A DNA stretch of 64,000 nt from Roseivivax marinus (GTDB taxonomy: Bacteria > Pseudomonadota > Alphaproteobacteria > Rhodobacterales > Rhodobacteraceae). This document shows, in pieces, positions 16,277 through 27,386 of the stretch. A model generated the notes under the pieces. It ran no database searches. It saw only the letters and a program-made list of their open reading frames with translations, and had not been told where the DNA came from. The stretch lies in the NCBI RefSeq assembly GCF_900109705.1, contig NZ_FOAI01000007.1, forward strand, positions 162,216 to 226,215, read 5' to 3'. The translations under genes were made by a program, and so were the position numbers. Each line of letters opens with the position of its first letter. Position 1 is the stretch's first letter.

Positions 16277-17671
16277 ATGACACAAGAACAATGGGGCGCC
16301 TTGCGCAAGACTCTGTGCGAGACGATCGGCGAGAACAACTACAAGGCCTGGATCGAGCCGCTGCGCTATGACGGGCTCGAGAACGGCGTGGCGACCTTCG
16401 GGGCGCCCACCAACTTCGTCGGCACCTACGTGTCCCAGAACTTCGGCGACGTGATGCTGTCGCAGATGAACGCGCTGTCGGGCGACTCCGTCCGCCGTCT
16501 CCACTTCCGCGTCGTTCAGGGCGCCAACGAGACCTCCGAGCCGACGCGCTCGGCCGCGGCCGTCGCCCCCGCCACCCCCGCAGCGCCGACCTCGCCCGCC
16601 GTTGCGCCGGCGCAGGCCTCCTCCGACCTGCTTCCGGGCGCGCCGCTCGATCAGCGCTTCAAGTTCGACAGCTTCGTCGTCGGCAAGCCGAACGAGCTCG
16701 CCCATGCCGCCGCGCGCCGCGTGGCCGAGGGCGGCCGGGTGACCTTTAACCCGCTCTTCCTTCATGGCGGCGTCGGCCTCGGCAAGACTCACCTGATGCA
16801 TGCCATCGCCTGGGAACTGCGTGAGAGGAACCCGGAGCTGAACGTGCTCTACCTTTCGGCTGAGCAGTTCATGTATCGCTTCGTTCAGGCCCTGCGCGAC
16901 CGCCGCATGATGGACTTCAAGTCGATCTTCCGCTCGGTCGACGTGCTCATGGTCGACGACGTTCAGTTCATCTCGGGCAAGGATTCCACGCAGGAAGAGT
17001 TCTTCCATACGTTCAATGCGCTGGTGGACCAGAACAAGCAGGTCGTTATCTCGGCGGACCGCGCCCCCGACGAGATCAAGGATCTCGAGAACCGCATCCG
17101 GTCGCGCCTGCAGTCGGGCCTCGTGGTCGACCTGCACCCGACCGATTACGAGCTGCGCCTGGGCATTCTCCAGACCAAGGTGGAGCAACAGATGGCCTAC
17201 AATCCGGGCGTGACGCTGCAGGACGGCGTGCTCGAGTTCCTCGCGCACCGCATCTCCACCAACGTCCGCGTCCTTGAAGGTGCGCTGACCCGGCTGTTCG
17301 CCTTCGCATCGCTGATCGGCAAGCCCGTCGACCTCGGCATGACGCAGGAATGCCTGACCGACGTCCTGCGCGCCAACGAGCGCAAGGTTTCGATCGAGGA
17401 GATCCAGCGTCGCGTGGCCGAGCACTACAACATCCGGCTGTCGGACATGATCGGCCCGCGCCGGACCCGCGCTTTCGCGCGGCCGCGGCAGGTCGCGATG
17501 TACCTGTCGAAGAAGATGACCGCGAAGTCGCTGCCCGAGATCGGCCGCCGCTTCGGCAAGCGCGACCACACCACCGTCCTGCACGGGGTGAACCGGATCG
17601 AGGCGCTCGCAAAGAGCGACGCGCAGATCGCAGAAGATCTCGAGATCCTGCGCCGGGCGCTCGAGGCCTGA
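16277..17671 (+). CDS. dnaA: Chromosomal replication initiator protein DnaA
   Basis: A 464-residue protein with the full four-domain layout. Domain I is about residues 1-80. Domain II is an Ala/Pro-rich linker at about 85-117. The AAA+ ATPase has Walker A GGVGLGKT at 164-171 and Walker B VDVLMVDDVQ at 221-230. The C-terminal DnaA-box-binding domain contains the signature KRDHTTVLHGVNRIE. It opens oriC and loads the replicative helicase. The ATG at 16277 follows CGGGGACAC and matches the family start. Long leader upstream, dnaN downstream after 186 bases. Confidence 0.98.
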   Translation: MTQEQWGALRKTLCETIGENNYKAWIEPLRYDGLENGVATFGAPTNFVGTYVSQNFGDVMLSQMNALSGDSVRRLHFRVVQGANETSEPTRSAAAVAPATPAAPTSPAVAPAQASSDLLPGAPLDQRFKFDSFVVGKPNELAHAAARRVAEGGRVTFNPLFLHGGVGLGKTHLMHAIAWELRERNPELNVLYLSAEQFMYRFVQALRDRRMMDFKSIFRSVDVLMVDDVQFISGKDSTQEEFFHTFNALVDQNKQVVISADRAPDEIKDLENRIRSRLQSGLVVDLHPTDYELRLGILQTKVEQQMAYNPGVTLQDGVLEFLAHRISTNVRVLEGALTRLFAFASLIGKPVDLGMTQECLTDVLRANERKVSIEEIQRRVAEHYNIRLSDMIGPRRTRAFARPRQVAMYLSKKMTAKSLPEIGRRFGKRDHTTVLHGVNRIEALAKSDAQIAEDLEILRRALEA

Positions 17672-17685
17672 GGGTATCCGGGCGG

Positions 17686-17702
17686 GACGGGCTGCGCCCG
17701 TC
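17686..17702 (+). terminator. Small hairpin after dnaA
   Basis: A 7-bp perfect stem with three-base loop (GACGGGC, TGC, GCCCGTC) lies 14 bases after the dnaA stop. There is no T tract, so it may only slow transcription or protect the 3' end before dnaN. Confidence 0.3.
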
Positions 17703-17857
17703 TCGTCACACTCGGCACGGTGGGCGGCCCGGAGCCGCCGCGCTGGCCTTGACGCCCCGCCCAAACAAACGGACAAAACAGGGAAACACGCCACGGGGCG
17801 GTCGATGTGCGGGCAAACCGCGCGCGGGCCCCGTCGGGCCGCGGAGGGATTTGGTCG

Positions 17858-18976
17858 ATGAAATTCAGCATGGAACGGGCGACGCTGCTCAAGGCCGTGA
17901 GCCAGGCCCAGTCAGTCGTCGAGCGGCGCAACACGATCCCGATCCTGGCCAACGTGCTGATCGAGGCCGAGAAAGAGGGCGTGCAGTTCCGCGCCACCGA
18001 CCTGGACATCGAGGTCGTCGACAAGGCCGTCGCGCAGGTCGAGCGCGCTGGCGCCACCACCGTCTCGGCGGTGCTGCTGCACGAGATCGTCCGCAAACTG
18101 CCCGACGGCGCTCTGGTCACCCTGACCGAGGATACGGCGGCCGGCCGCCTGACGGTCGAGGCCGGGCGCTCGAACTTCTCGCTCGCGACCCTGCCGAAAG
18201 AGGACTTCCCGGTGATGGCGTCGGCGGAATACGCCGCGAACTTCAGCGCCAAGGCCGGCACCCTGCGCCGCCTCTTCGACAAGTCGAAGTTCGCGATCTC
18301 GACCGAAGAGACGCGCTACTACCTGAACGGGGTCTACATGCACATCGCGGAGGCCGAGGACGGCCGCGCGTTGCGCTGCGTGGCGACAGACGGCCACCGC
18401 CTCGCCCGGATCGACGCCGAGGTTCCCGCGGGCGCGGAGGACATGCCGGGCGTGATCGTGCCGCGCAAGACCGTGGGCGAGCTGCGCAAGCTGCTTGATG
18501 ACGACGACACCGACATCGCGGTTTCGGTTTCCGAGACAAAGGTGCGCTTCGCGACGCCGGACCTGACGCTGACCTCGAAGGTCATCGACGGCACCTTCCC
18601 GGATTACTCGCGCGTCATTCCGCAGAACAACACCAAGCGGCTCGAGGTCGACGCGACCGAGTTCGCCAAGGCGGTGGATCGCGTGGCAACCGTCAGCTCC
18701 GAGCGCTCGCGCGCCGTGAAGCTGCAACTCGACGAGGACAGGCTGGTCCTGTCGGTCAACGCACCCGACAGCGGCAACGCCGAGGAAGAACTGGCCGTGG
18801 CCTACGGCGACGACCGGCTCGAGATCGGCTTCAATGCGAAGTATCTGCTCGAGATCGCGAGCCAGGTGGACCGCGAGAACGCGGTGTTCCTGTTCAACTC
18901 CTCGGGCGATCCGACCCTGATGCGCGAGGGCTCCGACACCTCCGCGGTCTACGTCGTCATGCCGATGCGGGTCTGA
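17858..18976 (+). CDS. dnaN: DNA polymerase III beta subunit (sliding clamp)
   Basis: A 372-residue clamp protein with three similar domains. It starts MKFSMERATLLKAVSQAQ and shows RRNTIPILANVLIEA, CVATDGHRLA and a C-terminal end MPMRV that closes the hydrophobic partner-binding pocket. It encircles DNA and tethers polymerase III. The ATG at 17858 follows GGAGGGAT at a good distance; an upstream in-frame start at 17807 is not conserved. It follows dnaA and is closed by a strong terminator before recF, so dnaN and recF are probably separate transcripts here. Confidence 0.98.
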   Translation: MKFSMERATLLKAVSQAQSVVERRNTIPILANVLIEAEKEGVQFRATDLDIEVVDKAVAQVERAGATTVSAVLLHEIVRKLPDGALVTLTEDTAAGRLTVEAGRSNFSLATLPKEDFPVMASAEYAANFSAKAGTLRRLFDKSKFAISTEETRYYLNGVYMHIAEAEDGRALRCVATDGHRLARIDAEVPAGAEDMPGVIVPRKTVGELRKLLDDDDTDIAVSVSETKVRFATPDLTLTSKVIDGTFPDYSRVIPQNNTKRLEVDATEFAKAVDRVATVSSERSRAVKLQLDEDRLVLSVNAPDSGNAEEELAVAYGDDRLEIGFNAKYLLEIASQVDRENAVFLFNSSGDPTLMREGSDTSAVYVVMPMRV

Positions 18977-19017
18977 GCGAAGGCACACCGCACCGCAGCG
19001 CGGTCGATTGCCACGAC

Positions 19018-19043
19018 AGGCCCCGCCAAAAGCGGGGCCTTTT
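19018..19043 (+). terminator. Rho-independent terminator of dnaN
   Basis: The stem AGGCCCCGC with GCGGGGCCT closes over a CAAAA loop and is followed by TTTT (the last stem T is shared with the tract). It lies 41 bases after dnaN and 39 bases before recF. Confidence 0.9.
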
Positions 19044-19082
19044 GCTTGCACAGGGGCCGAATGCACGCGTTAAGTCGCGCCC

Positions 19083-20183
19083 ATGCCGCTGCACCTGACC
19101 CAGCTGACCCTGTCGCATTTCCGCTCGCACAAGCGCGCCGCGCTCGATCTCGACGCGCGGCCGGTGGCGATCCACGGGCCGAACGGCGCGGGCAAGACCA
19201 ACCTGCTCGAGGCAGTCTCGCTGTTTTCGCCCGGCCGTGGGATGCGCCGCGCCAGCGCGCAGGACATCGCGCGGCGACCCGAGGCGCTGGGTTGGAAAGT
19301 CACGGGCGCGCTGTCCGCGCCCGACGGTGAACATGACGTCACGTTCATGTCCGAGGGCGGCGCCCCGCGCGTGGTTCGGGTGGATGACAAGCTCGCCCCG
19401 CAGACGGCGCTCGGGCGGCTGGCGCGGGTGCTGTGGCTGGTGCCGGCGATGGACCGGCTCTGGATCGAGGGGGCCGAGGGGCGGCGGCGGTTCCTCGACA
19501 GGGTGGCGCTGTCGTTCTTTCCGGGTCACGCCGACGCCGCGCTGACCTACGAGAAGGCCATGCGTGACCGGAACCGCCTGCTCAAGGACCAGGTGCGGGA
19601 CCCTGCGTGGTATCGCGCGCTCGAGGCGCAGATGGCCCGGGCCGGCACCGGCATCGATGCCAACCGGCGCGCCGCGCTCGACCGGATCGACGTGGCTCAG
19701 CAAGGCGCACGGACGGCCTTTCCGGTGGCCGCGCTGGAACTGATCTCGACCGAGGCGCCGCTGCCCGAGGGCGAGGACGCGCTCGCTGCCGCGCTGGCCG
19801 ACGGGCGGGGCCGTGACATGGCGGCGGGTCGCACGCTTATCGGGCCGCACCGCGCCGATCTGCGCGGCACCTTCGCGGCGAAGGGCGTCGATGCGGCCGA
19901 CAGCTCGACCGGAGAGCAGAAGGCACTTCTGATCTCGCTGATCCTCGCCAATGCCCGCGCGCTCCGGGACGAGATCGGCGCCGCGCCGATCCTGCTCCTG
20001 GACGAGGTCGCCGCGCATCTCGACGCGAACCGGCGCGCAGCCCTCTATGACGAGATCGCCGCGCTCGGCGCGCAGGCATGGATGACCGGCACCGGCCCGG
20101 AGCTCTTCGCCGAGTGGGGAGATCGCGCCCGCCACGTCGAGGTCACGGAAAGCGACGGCATATCGGAGGTGCGGGACGCATGA
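19083..20183 (+). CDS. recF: DNA replication and repair protein RecF
   Basis: A 366-residue SMC-like ATPase. Walker A GPNGAGKTN lies at residues 32-40. The ABC signature is STGEQKALLISLILA and Walker B is PILLLDEVAAHLD. RecF with RecO/RecR loads RecA at single-strand gaps. It follows dnaN as in the classical dnaA-dnaN-recF-gyrB order. Its stop overlaps the start of the LysE-type transporter (ATGA at 20180-20183), so the two are co-translated even though the transporter has no evident repair role. Confidence 0.96.
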   Translation: MPLHLTQLTLSHFRSHKRAALDLDARPVAIHGPNGAGKTNLLEAVSLFSPGRGMRRASAQDIARRPEALGWKVTGALSAPDGEHDVTFMSEGGAPRVVRVDDKLAPQTALGRLARVLWLVPAMDRLWIEGAEGRRRFLDRVALSFFPGHADAALTYEKAMRDRNRLLKDQVRDPAWYRALEAQMARAGTGIDANRRAALDRIDVAQQGARTAFPVAALELISTEAPLPEGEDALAAALADGRGRDMAAGRTLIGPHRADLRGTFAAKGVDAADSSTGEQKALLISLILANARALRDEIGAAPILLLDEVAAHLDANRRAALYDEIAALGAQAWMTGTGPELFAEWGDRARHVEVTESDGISEVRDA

Positions 20184-20800
20184 GCGTGACCGTCGGACAA
20201 CTGTCGCTTTACGCCGGTGCGCTCCTGATCCTGTTCCTCACGCCGGGACCGGTCTGGGTGGCGATGACGGCGCGCACGCTTTCGGGCGGCTTCCGCGCAG
20301 CGTGGCCCCTGGCCCTGGGCGTGGTGGTGGGCGACGTGGTCTGGCCGTTCCTCGCGATCCTCGGGGTGACGTGGATCGTGGATACCTATGCCGGCGTGAT
20401 GACGGCGCTGCGCTGGGTCGCCTGTGTGACGTTCCTCGTCATGGGCGTCCTCATCCTGCGCAACGCCGACAAGACGTTGGCCGCCGACAGCCGCCTGACC
20501 CGGCCCGGCCTGTGGGCGGGGTTCGTCGCGGGCCTCGCGGCGATCCTTGGGAACCCCAAGGCGATCCTGTTCTACATGGGGATGCTGCCGGGCTTCTTCG
20601 ATCTGGCCGGTCTCGGCTGGCGCGACATGGCGGCGATTGCGTCGCTCTCGGCGGTGATCCCGCTGCTTGGAAACCTGACGCTCGCGCTCTTCATCGACCG
20701 GGCGCGGCGGCTGCTGTCCTCGCCCGGTGCGGTGCGGCGGATGAACCGAGGCGCAGGGCTGGCCCTGATCGCGGTGGGTCTCGCCATCCCGTTTCTCTGA
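20180..20800 (+). CDS. LysE family translocator
   Basis: A 206-residue inner-membrane protein with about six hydrophobic segments. It has the LysE/RhtB N-terminal signature LTPGPVWVAMTARTLSGGFRAA and an internal GNPKAILFYMGMLPGFF, both typical of amino-acid or homoserine-lactone exporters. The substrate cannot be deduced. It is inserted between recF and gyrB and overlaps recF by four bases, an arrangement frequent in this family of bacteria. A 125-base gap separates it from gyrB. Confidence 0.9.
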   Translation: MSVTVGQLSLYAGALLILFLTPGPVWVAMTARTLSGGFRAAWPLALGVVVGDVVWPFLAILGVTWIVDTYAGVMTALRWVACVTFLVMGVLILRNADKTLAADSRLTRPGLWAGFVAGLAAILGNPKAILFYMGMLPGFFDLAGLGWRDMAAIASLSAVIPLLGNLTLALFIDRARRLLSSPGAVRRMNRGAGLALIAVGLAIPFL

Positions 20801-20832
20801 CGGGGCCGGCAACTCCGCTCCTACCTGCGTGA

Positions 20833-23343
<2,511 letters not shown>

Positions 23344-23350
23344 TCCAGCG

Positions 23351-23371
23351 GCGGGGCCCCCGGGGCCCCGC
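23351..23371 (+). terminator. GC-rich hairpin after gyrB
   Basis: A perfect 9-bp stem (GCGGGGCCC, loop CCG, GGGCCCCGC) starts eight bases after the gyrB stop. It lacks a T run but is very stable and well placed for 3'-end formation. Confidence 0.5.
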
Positions 23372-23420
23372 GCGCCGTCTGCCGCGGGCGGTCCGTCCGT
23401 GATGCGAGGGGAGGGGGCGC

Positions 23421-24359
23421 GTGTCAAAGAAATTCAGTGATCAGGACTGGCACCCGCCGATGCGCTCGCTGCGCTACTTCGTGTGCGTGGCCGAGGAAAA
23501 GAGCTTAACCCGTGCTGCGGGACGCCTGCGGGTCGCGCAGCCGGCGCTCAGTCGCCAGATCGCGGCGCTCGAGGACGATCTCGGCGTGCCGGTCTTCACC
23601 CGGATGCCGCGCGGGGTCGAGTTGACCGAGGCAGGGGAAATCCTGCTCGAACGCACCACGGCCATCTTCGGCCAGCTCGCGCAGACCTATCGCGACGTGA
23701 CGACCCACGCGGCGGTGCCTCGCGGGCTGGTGGTCGTGGGAATGCCGCCCACGCCGGGCGAGTTCATCCTGCCTCCGCTTCTGGCCCGCGTTCGCCGAGA
23801 CTATCCCGAGCTGGAGCTGCGCTTCGTCGAAGGCTTCAGCCGGGAGCTGGAGCGCGCGATCCTTGCCGGCGAAATCGGCGTCGCGGTGATGCACGAGCCA
23901 CCCGACCGCAGCGACATCCATCGCCGCGAACTGCTTCGTGAGAGCCTGCACCTGATCGGGCCGCCCGAGGCGCTGGCGGCCACGTCCTATACCCTTGCCG
24001 AAGCGGCACAATTTCCGCTCATCATGCCGCCGCGGCCGAATTACCTGCGGGTGCTGGTGGACCGGGAAGCGGATGCCCGCGGCATCGACCTCAACGTGGT
24101 TCAGCGCGTGGACGGGGTCTGGCATCTCAAGGCGCTCCTGCGCGGCGGGCACGGCTACTCGCTGCTGACGCAAGGGGCGGTGATGACCGAGATTCACCAG
24201 GGCACGCTGTCGGCGCGTCCTGTCCGCGACCCGGTAATCGAGTGGGAGCTGTGCGTCGCGACGCGTGAGGATCAGCGCCGCAAGATGGCGATCTCGGTGG
24301 TCGAGGATGCGATCTACGATGTGGTCACCGATCTCGCGGAGCGCGGCGTCTGGCGTTGA
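23421..24359 (+). CDS. LysR family transcriptional regulator (likely regulator of the TRAP/LigI operon)
   Basis: A 312-residue LysR-type protein. The winged helix-turn-helix covers about residues 14-75 (LRYFVCVAEEKSLTRAAGRLRVAQPALSRQIAALEDDLG), followed by a periplasmic-binding-like effector domain. It starts with GTG at 23421 after GAGGGGAGGGGG. It lies immediately upstream of, and in the same direction as, the TRAP operon. A dyad with the LysR-box pattern sits 24 bases after its stop, so it probably controls that operon. The effector is unknown and may be the transported compound. Confidence 0.9.
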   Translation: MSKKFSDQDWHPPMRSLRYFVCVAEEKSLTRAAGRLRVAQPALSRQIAALEDDLGVPVFTRMPRGVELTEAGEILLERTTAIFGQLAQTYRDVTTHAAVPRGLVVVGMPPTPGEFILPPLLARVRRDYPELELRFVEGFSRELERAILAGEIGVAVMHEPPDRSDIHRRELLRESLHLIGPPEALAATSYTLAEAAQFPLIMPPRPNYLRVLVDREADARGIDLNVVQRVDGVWHLKALLRGGHGYSLLTQGAVMTEIHQGTLSARPVRDPVIEWELCVATREDQRRKMAISVVEDAIYDVVTDLAERGVWR

Positions 24360-24382
24360 CGCCATGCCCGCGCGGCATCGCA

Positions 24383-24409
24383 ATGATACAAAATCAATAT
24401 TTGTGGCAT
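24383..24409 (+). promoter_or_regulatory. Probable LysR-type operator upstream of the TRAP operon
   Basis: An imperfect dyad: ATGATACAAA, seven bases, TTTGTGGCAT, with eight of ten positions matching. Inside it is ATA-N9-TAT, which fits the T-N11-A LysR box. It is an AT-rich island in GC-rich sequence, between the LysR gene and the TRAP binding-protein gene. Confidence 0.55.
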
Positions 24410-24477
24410 GGGTGCCGGCGCGTCATCCTTCCCCGAGACGCCCGGATGGGAGCCGGGCGCTTCGAGGAGGAGACATC

Positions 24478-25533
24478 ATGACCCGACAGATTCTGCTCGG
24501 CGCGGTGGCCGTGCTTGGCCTCACCGCCGCGAGCGCATCCGCCGAGACGTTCACTTGGATCACGTTCAAGCCGCAGGGTGCGGGGGACGCGCAGGCGCGC
24601 ACGACCCAGTGGCTGGTGGACGAGTTCGAGGCCCGCACCGACGGCGAGCACCAGATCGAGGTGTTCTGGGGCGGCTCGGTCGCCGCGACGGGCGAGATCC
24701 CCGAGGCGCTGGCCAACGGCGTCGGCGACTTCGGCGACATCATCACCCCCTATTTCCCAGACGCCATGCCGCTCAACAACGCGGTGGGCTTCTTCATCCC
24801 CCAACCGATGGGCACGCTCGAGGTGGGCGAGGCGATGGAGCGCTGGCACGAGGAGTACCCGCAGTTCTCGGAAGAGCTCGAGAGTCAGAACCTGCACGCG
24901 ATGGGTTTCCGCCCGCTCGAGACCTACGGCATGCTCTGCCGTGAGCCGGTGGAGGGGATCGAAGATCTCGAGGGCAAGCGCATCCGTTCCTACGGGTTCG
25001 CCTATCCGGCACTGATCGAGGCGATGGGCGCGACGCCGGTGTCGATCACCACCGCCGAAACCTACGAGGCGCTCGAGCGCTCGGTCGTCGACTGCACGCC
25101 GATCGGACCGGCCCTGGCACGCGGCTGGAAGTACGACGAAATCGCCAAGTACTACATCGACATGCCGCTTGGTGCGTCGTTCGGGCACCTGCTGGCGATG
25201 AACCTCGACACCTACCAGGGCATGGACGAGGAAACCCGCGCCGTGGTCGACCAGCTGGGCGCCGACTACCTGCAGGAATACGCCCGCGTCCTGGAAGAGG
25301 ACCGCGCCCGCGTGCTCGAGCTGTGGCAGGGCGAGATGGGGGTCGAGGTGATCGACTTCCCCGAAGAGGACCTGACGGCACTGTGGACGACCCGCAGGTG
25401 CAGGCGGTCCGGGACGAGTGGATCGCGAAGGCCGAAGAGGCCGGCCTGCCCGTGGATGAGATCGTTTCCGAACTTCAGTTCTGAGCTCCGACCGTCTTGC
25501 GACGGGCCGCGTGCGGCGCGGCCCGTCCCCTGA
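24478..25533 (+). CDS. TRAP transporter substrate-binding protein (DctP family), 3' frameshift
   Basis: A periplasmic binding protein with signal peptide ending SASAE at about residue 22 and a DctP fold (LEGKRIRSYGFAYPALIEAMGATPV). The start ATG 24478 follows GAGGAGGAGAC. After Trp303 (base 25386) the frame turns to unconserved Arg/Pro-rich sequence and ends at 25533. The -1 frame from 25386 to a stop at 25484 instead reads DDPQVQAVRDEWIAKAEEAG and ends ELQF, the expected DctP C-terminus. A single missing G (TGG for TGGG) explains this. The intact protein would have about 335 residues; the altered tail may disturb the last helix. It heads an operon with DctQ and DctM genes. Confidence 0.82.
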   Translation: MTRQILLGAVAVLGLTAASASAETFTWITFKPQGAGDAQARTTQWLVDEFEARTDGEHQIEVFWGGSVAATGEIPEALANGVGDFGDIITPYFPDAMPLNNAVGFFIPQPMGTLEVGEAMERWHEEYPQFSEELESQNLHAMGFRPLETYGMLCREPVEGIEDLEGKRIRSYGFAYPALIEAMGATPVSITTAETYEALERSVVDCTPIGPALARGWKYDEIAKYYIDMPLGASFGHLLAMNLDTYQGMDEETRAVVDQLGADYLQEYARVLEEDRARVLELWQGEMGVEVIDFPEEDLTALWTTRRCRRSGTSGSRRPKRPACPWMRSFPNFSSELRPSCDGPRAARPVP

Positions 25534-25552
25534 ATTCCACCGGAGCCGATCC

Positions 25553-26080
25553 ATGTCCACGCTCATGCGGGTGCGGTCCCTCTACGGCCGTTTTCTTAAA
25601 TTGTGCGGCCTGTTCGCCGGCCTGATGACCTTTGCGGTCATGTGCCTGGTCGTGACGAACGTCGTCCTGCGCTACCTGTTCAACTCGACCGTCCCCGGCA
25701 CGTTCGAGCTGACCGAAGGCGCTCTGCCGCTCATCATCTTCCTGTCGCTGGCGCTGACGCAGTTCCACGGCGGCCATATCCGGGTCGTTGTCCTGACGCA
25801 GTCGCTGCCCGAGCCGGTCCAGCGCGTCCTTGGCATCATCGCGATGCTGGCGGGGGCCGTGCTGTTCGCCTGGGCCCCCAAGGCCGGCTGGACCGCCTTT
25901 GCCAAGTCCGTCGCGATCAACGAGATCGAGCGCGGCTCGATCCGGTATCCTCTCGCCCCGGTGCGCTTCGCCATCTTCTTCGGGATGGTGCTGCTGACCG
26001 TGCAGTTCCTGCTGGATGCGCTGACCCTCGCGCTGGGCGGGCGGTTGGCCGACGCGCATGGTGACGAGGTGGAGCCATGA
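25553..26080 (+). CDS. TRAP transporter small permease (DctQ family)
   Basis: A 175-residue membrane protein with four hydrophobic segments. It carries the DctQ pattern VTNVVLRYLFNSTVPGTFELTEGALPLIIFLSLAL in the second and third segments. It forms the small subunit of a sodium-driven TRAP importer. It lies between the binding protein and the large permease; its stop overlaps the large permease start (ATGA at 26077-26080). The start ATG 25553 precedes a short hydrophilic N-terminus. Confidence 0.92.
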   Translation: MSTLMRVRSLYGRFLKLCGLFAGLMTFAVMCLVVTNVVLRYLFNSTVPGTFELTEGALPLIIFLSLALTQFHGGHIRVVVLTQSLPEPVQRVLGIIAMLAGAVLFAWAPKAGWTAFAKSVAINEIERGSIRYPLAPVRFAIFFGMVLLTVQFLLDALTLALGGRLADAHGDEVEP

Positions 26081-27384
26081 GCAACCTCGTGATCGGCGCC
26101 ATCGGCACCGCCTGCCTTTTCGCGGGCATCCTGATGGGCGTGAACGTCATGGTGGTCCTCGGCCTTGTGGGGGCCTTCGGCCTCGCCGCACTGGTGGGGT
26201 TCGGGGCGGCCACGTCGCTTCTGTCCACGGTGTTCTTCGAGACCACCCATTCCTTCCATTTCTCGGTGATCCCGCTGTTCCTGCTCATGGGCTTCTTCGC
26301 CATGCGCGCGGGCCTCGGCGAGGACCTGTTCGAGGCCACCACCAAGTGGCTCGGCGGTCTGCGCGGCGGGCTGGCGATCTCGACCACGATGGGCACGGCG
26401 GCATTCGGCGCGGCGTCGGGGTCGTCGGTGGGCACGGCGACCGTCTTCACCAAGCTTGCGCTGCCCGAGATGCTGGCGCGCGGTTACGACAAGAGCCTTG
26501 CCTCCGCCTCCATCGCCATAGCCGGAACCCTCGCCGTGATGATCCCGCCCTCGGCGCTGGTCGTGGTCTACGGCATCCTCACCGACAGCTCGATCGGCGC
26601 GCTGCTGGTCGCAGGCTTCATTCCCGGTATCGTCTTCGCCTTCGTCCTGTGCGTCACCATCTGGCTCGTGGTGTTGCGCCGGCCCGACCTCGCGCCGGTG
26701 GACACGACACAGTATTCGCTGCGCGAAAAGCTGTCGTCGCTGCGGCTTGCGGGGCCGCTGGTTCTGGTCATCGTCTGCATCGTCACGGGGCTCTATGCCG
26801 GGGTGTTCACCCCGACCGAGGCCGGGGCCGTGGGCGCGGCGCTGACCTTCGTGCTCGCGCTGATCCGGCACAAGGGCGTGCGCGGCATCGACCTGCCCGC
26901 GACCCTGCTCGAGACCATCCGCACCTCGGCCATGATCTTTGCGATCCTGATCTCGGCGCTGCTGTTCTCGAAGTTCCTCGCGCTGTCCGGCGTGGCCAAC
27001 GTAGTCGGCGGCTTCCTGACCGGTCTCGACGTGGCGCCCTGGGTGATCGTGGTGCTCGTGTCGCTGATCTACCTGTCGCTCGGCATGATGATGGACGCGC
27101 CGGCTCTGCTGGCGATCACCCTGCCGATCACCCACCCGGTGATGATGGATCTCGGTTTCGACCCGATCTGGTTCGGCATCTTCGTGGTGCTTCTGGTCGA
27201 GATCGGGGCGGTCACGCCTCCCGTGGGGATCAACTGTTTCGTGGTGCAGGCGGCTTCGGACGGCCGGGTGCGGCTCGAGGACGTCTTCAAGGGGCTCGTG
27301 CCCTTCGTCCTCGCGGGCTTTGCCATGCTGATCCTGCTGTATCTCGTGCCGCAGATCGCGCTCTTCCTGCCCGAGAGGATGTGA
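26077..27384 (+). CDS. TRAP transporter large permease (DctM family)
   Basis: A 435-residue protein with about 11-12 membrane segments, normal for DctM. Motifs include MGTAAFGAASGSSVGTATVFTKLALPEM and IPPSALVVVYGILTDSSIGALLVAGFIPG near the middle, and EIGAVTPPVGINCFVVQ near the end. It provides the elevator-type transport path for an organic acid bound by the periplasmic protein. It is coupled to dctQ by a four-base overlap and followed after two bases by the GST-like gene, so transporter and catabolic genes form one operon. Confidence 0.95.
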   Translation: MSNLVIGAIGTACLFAGILMGVNVMVVLGLVGAFGLAALVGFGAATSLLSTVFFETTHSFHFSVIPLFLLMGFFAMRAGLGEDLFEATTKWLGGLRGGLAISTTMGTAAFGAASGSSVGTATVFTKLALPEMLARGYDKSLASASIAIAGTLAVMIPPSALVVVYGILTDSSIGALLVAGFIPGIVFAFVLCVTIWLVVLRRPDLAPVDTTQYSLREKLSSLRLAGPLVLVIVCIVTGLYAGVFTPTEAGAVGAALTFVLALIRHKGVRGIDLPATLLETIRTSAMIFAILISALLFSKFLALSGVANVVGGFLTGLDVAPWVIVVLVSLIYLSLGMMMDAPALLAITLPITHPVMMDLGFDPIWFGIFVVLLVEIGAVTPPVGINCFVVQAASDGRVRLEDVFKGLVPFVLAGFAMLILLYLVPQIALFLPERM

Positions 27385-27386
27385 CC

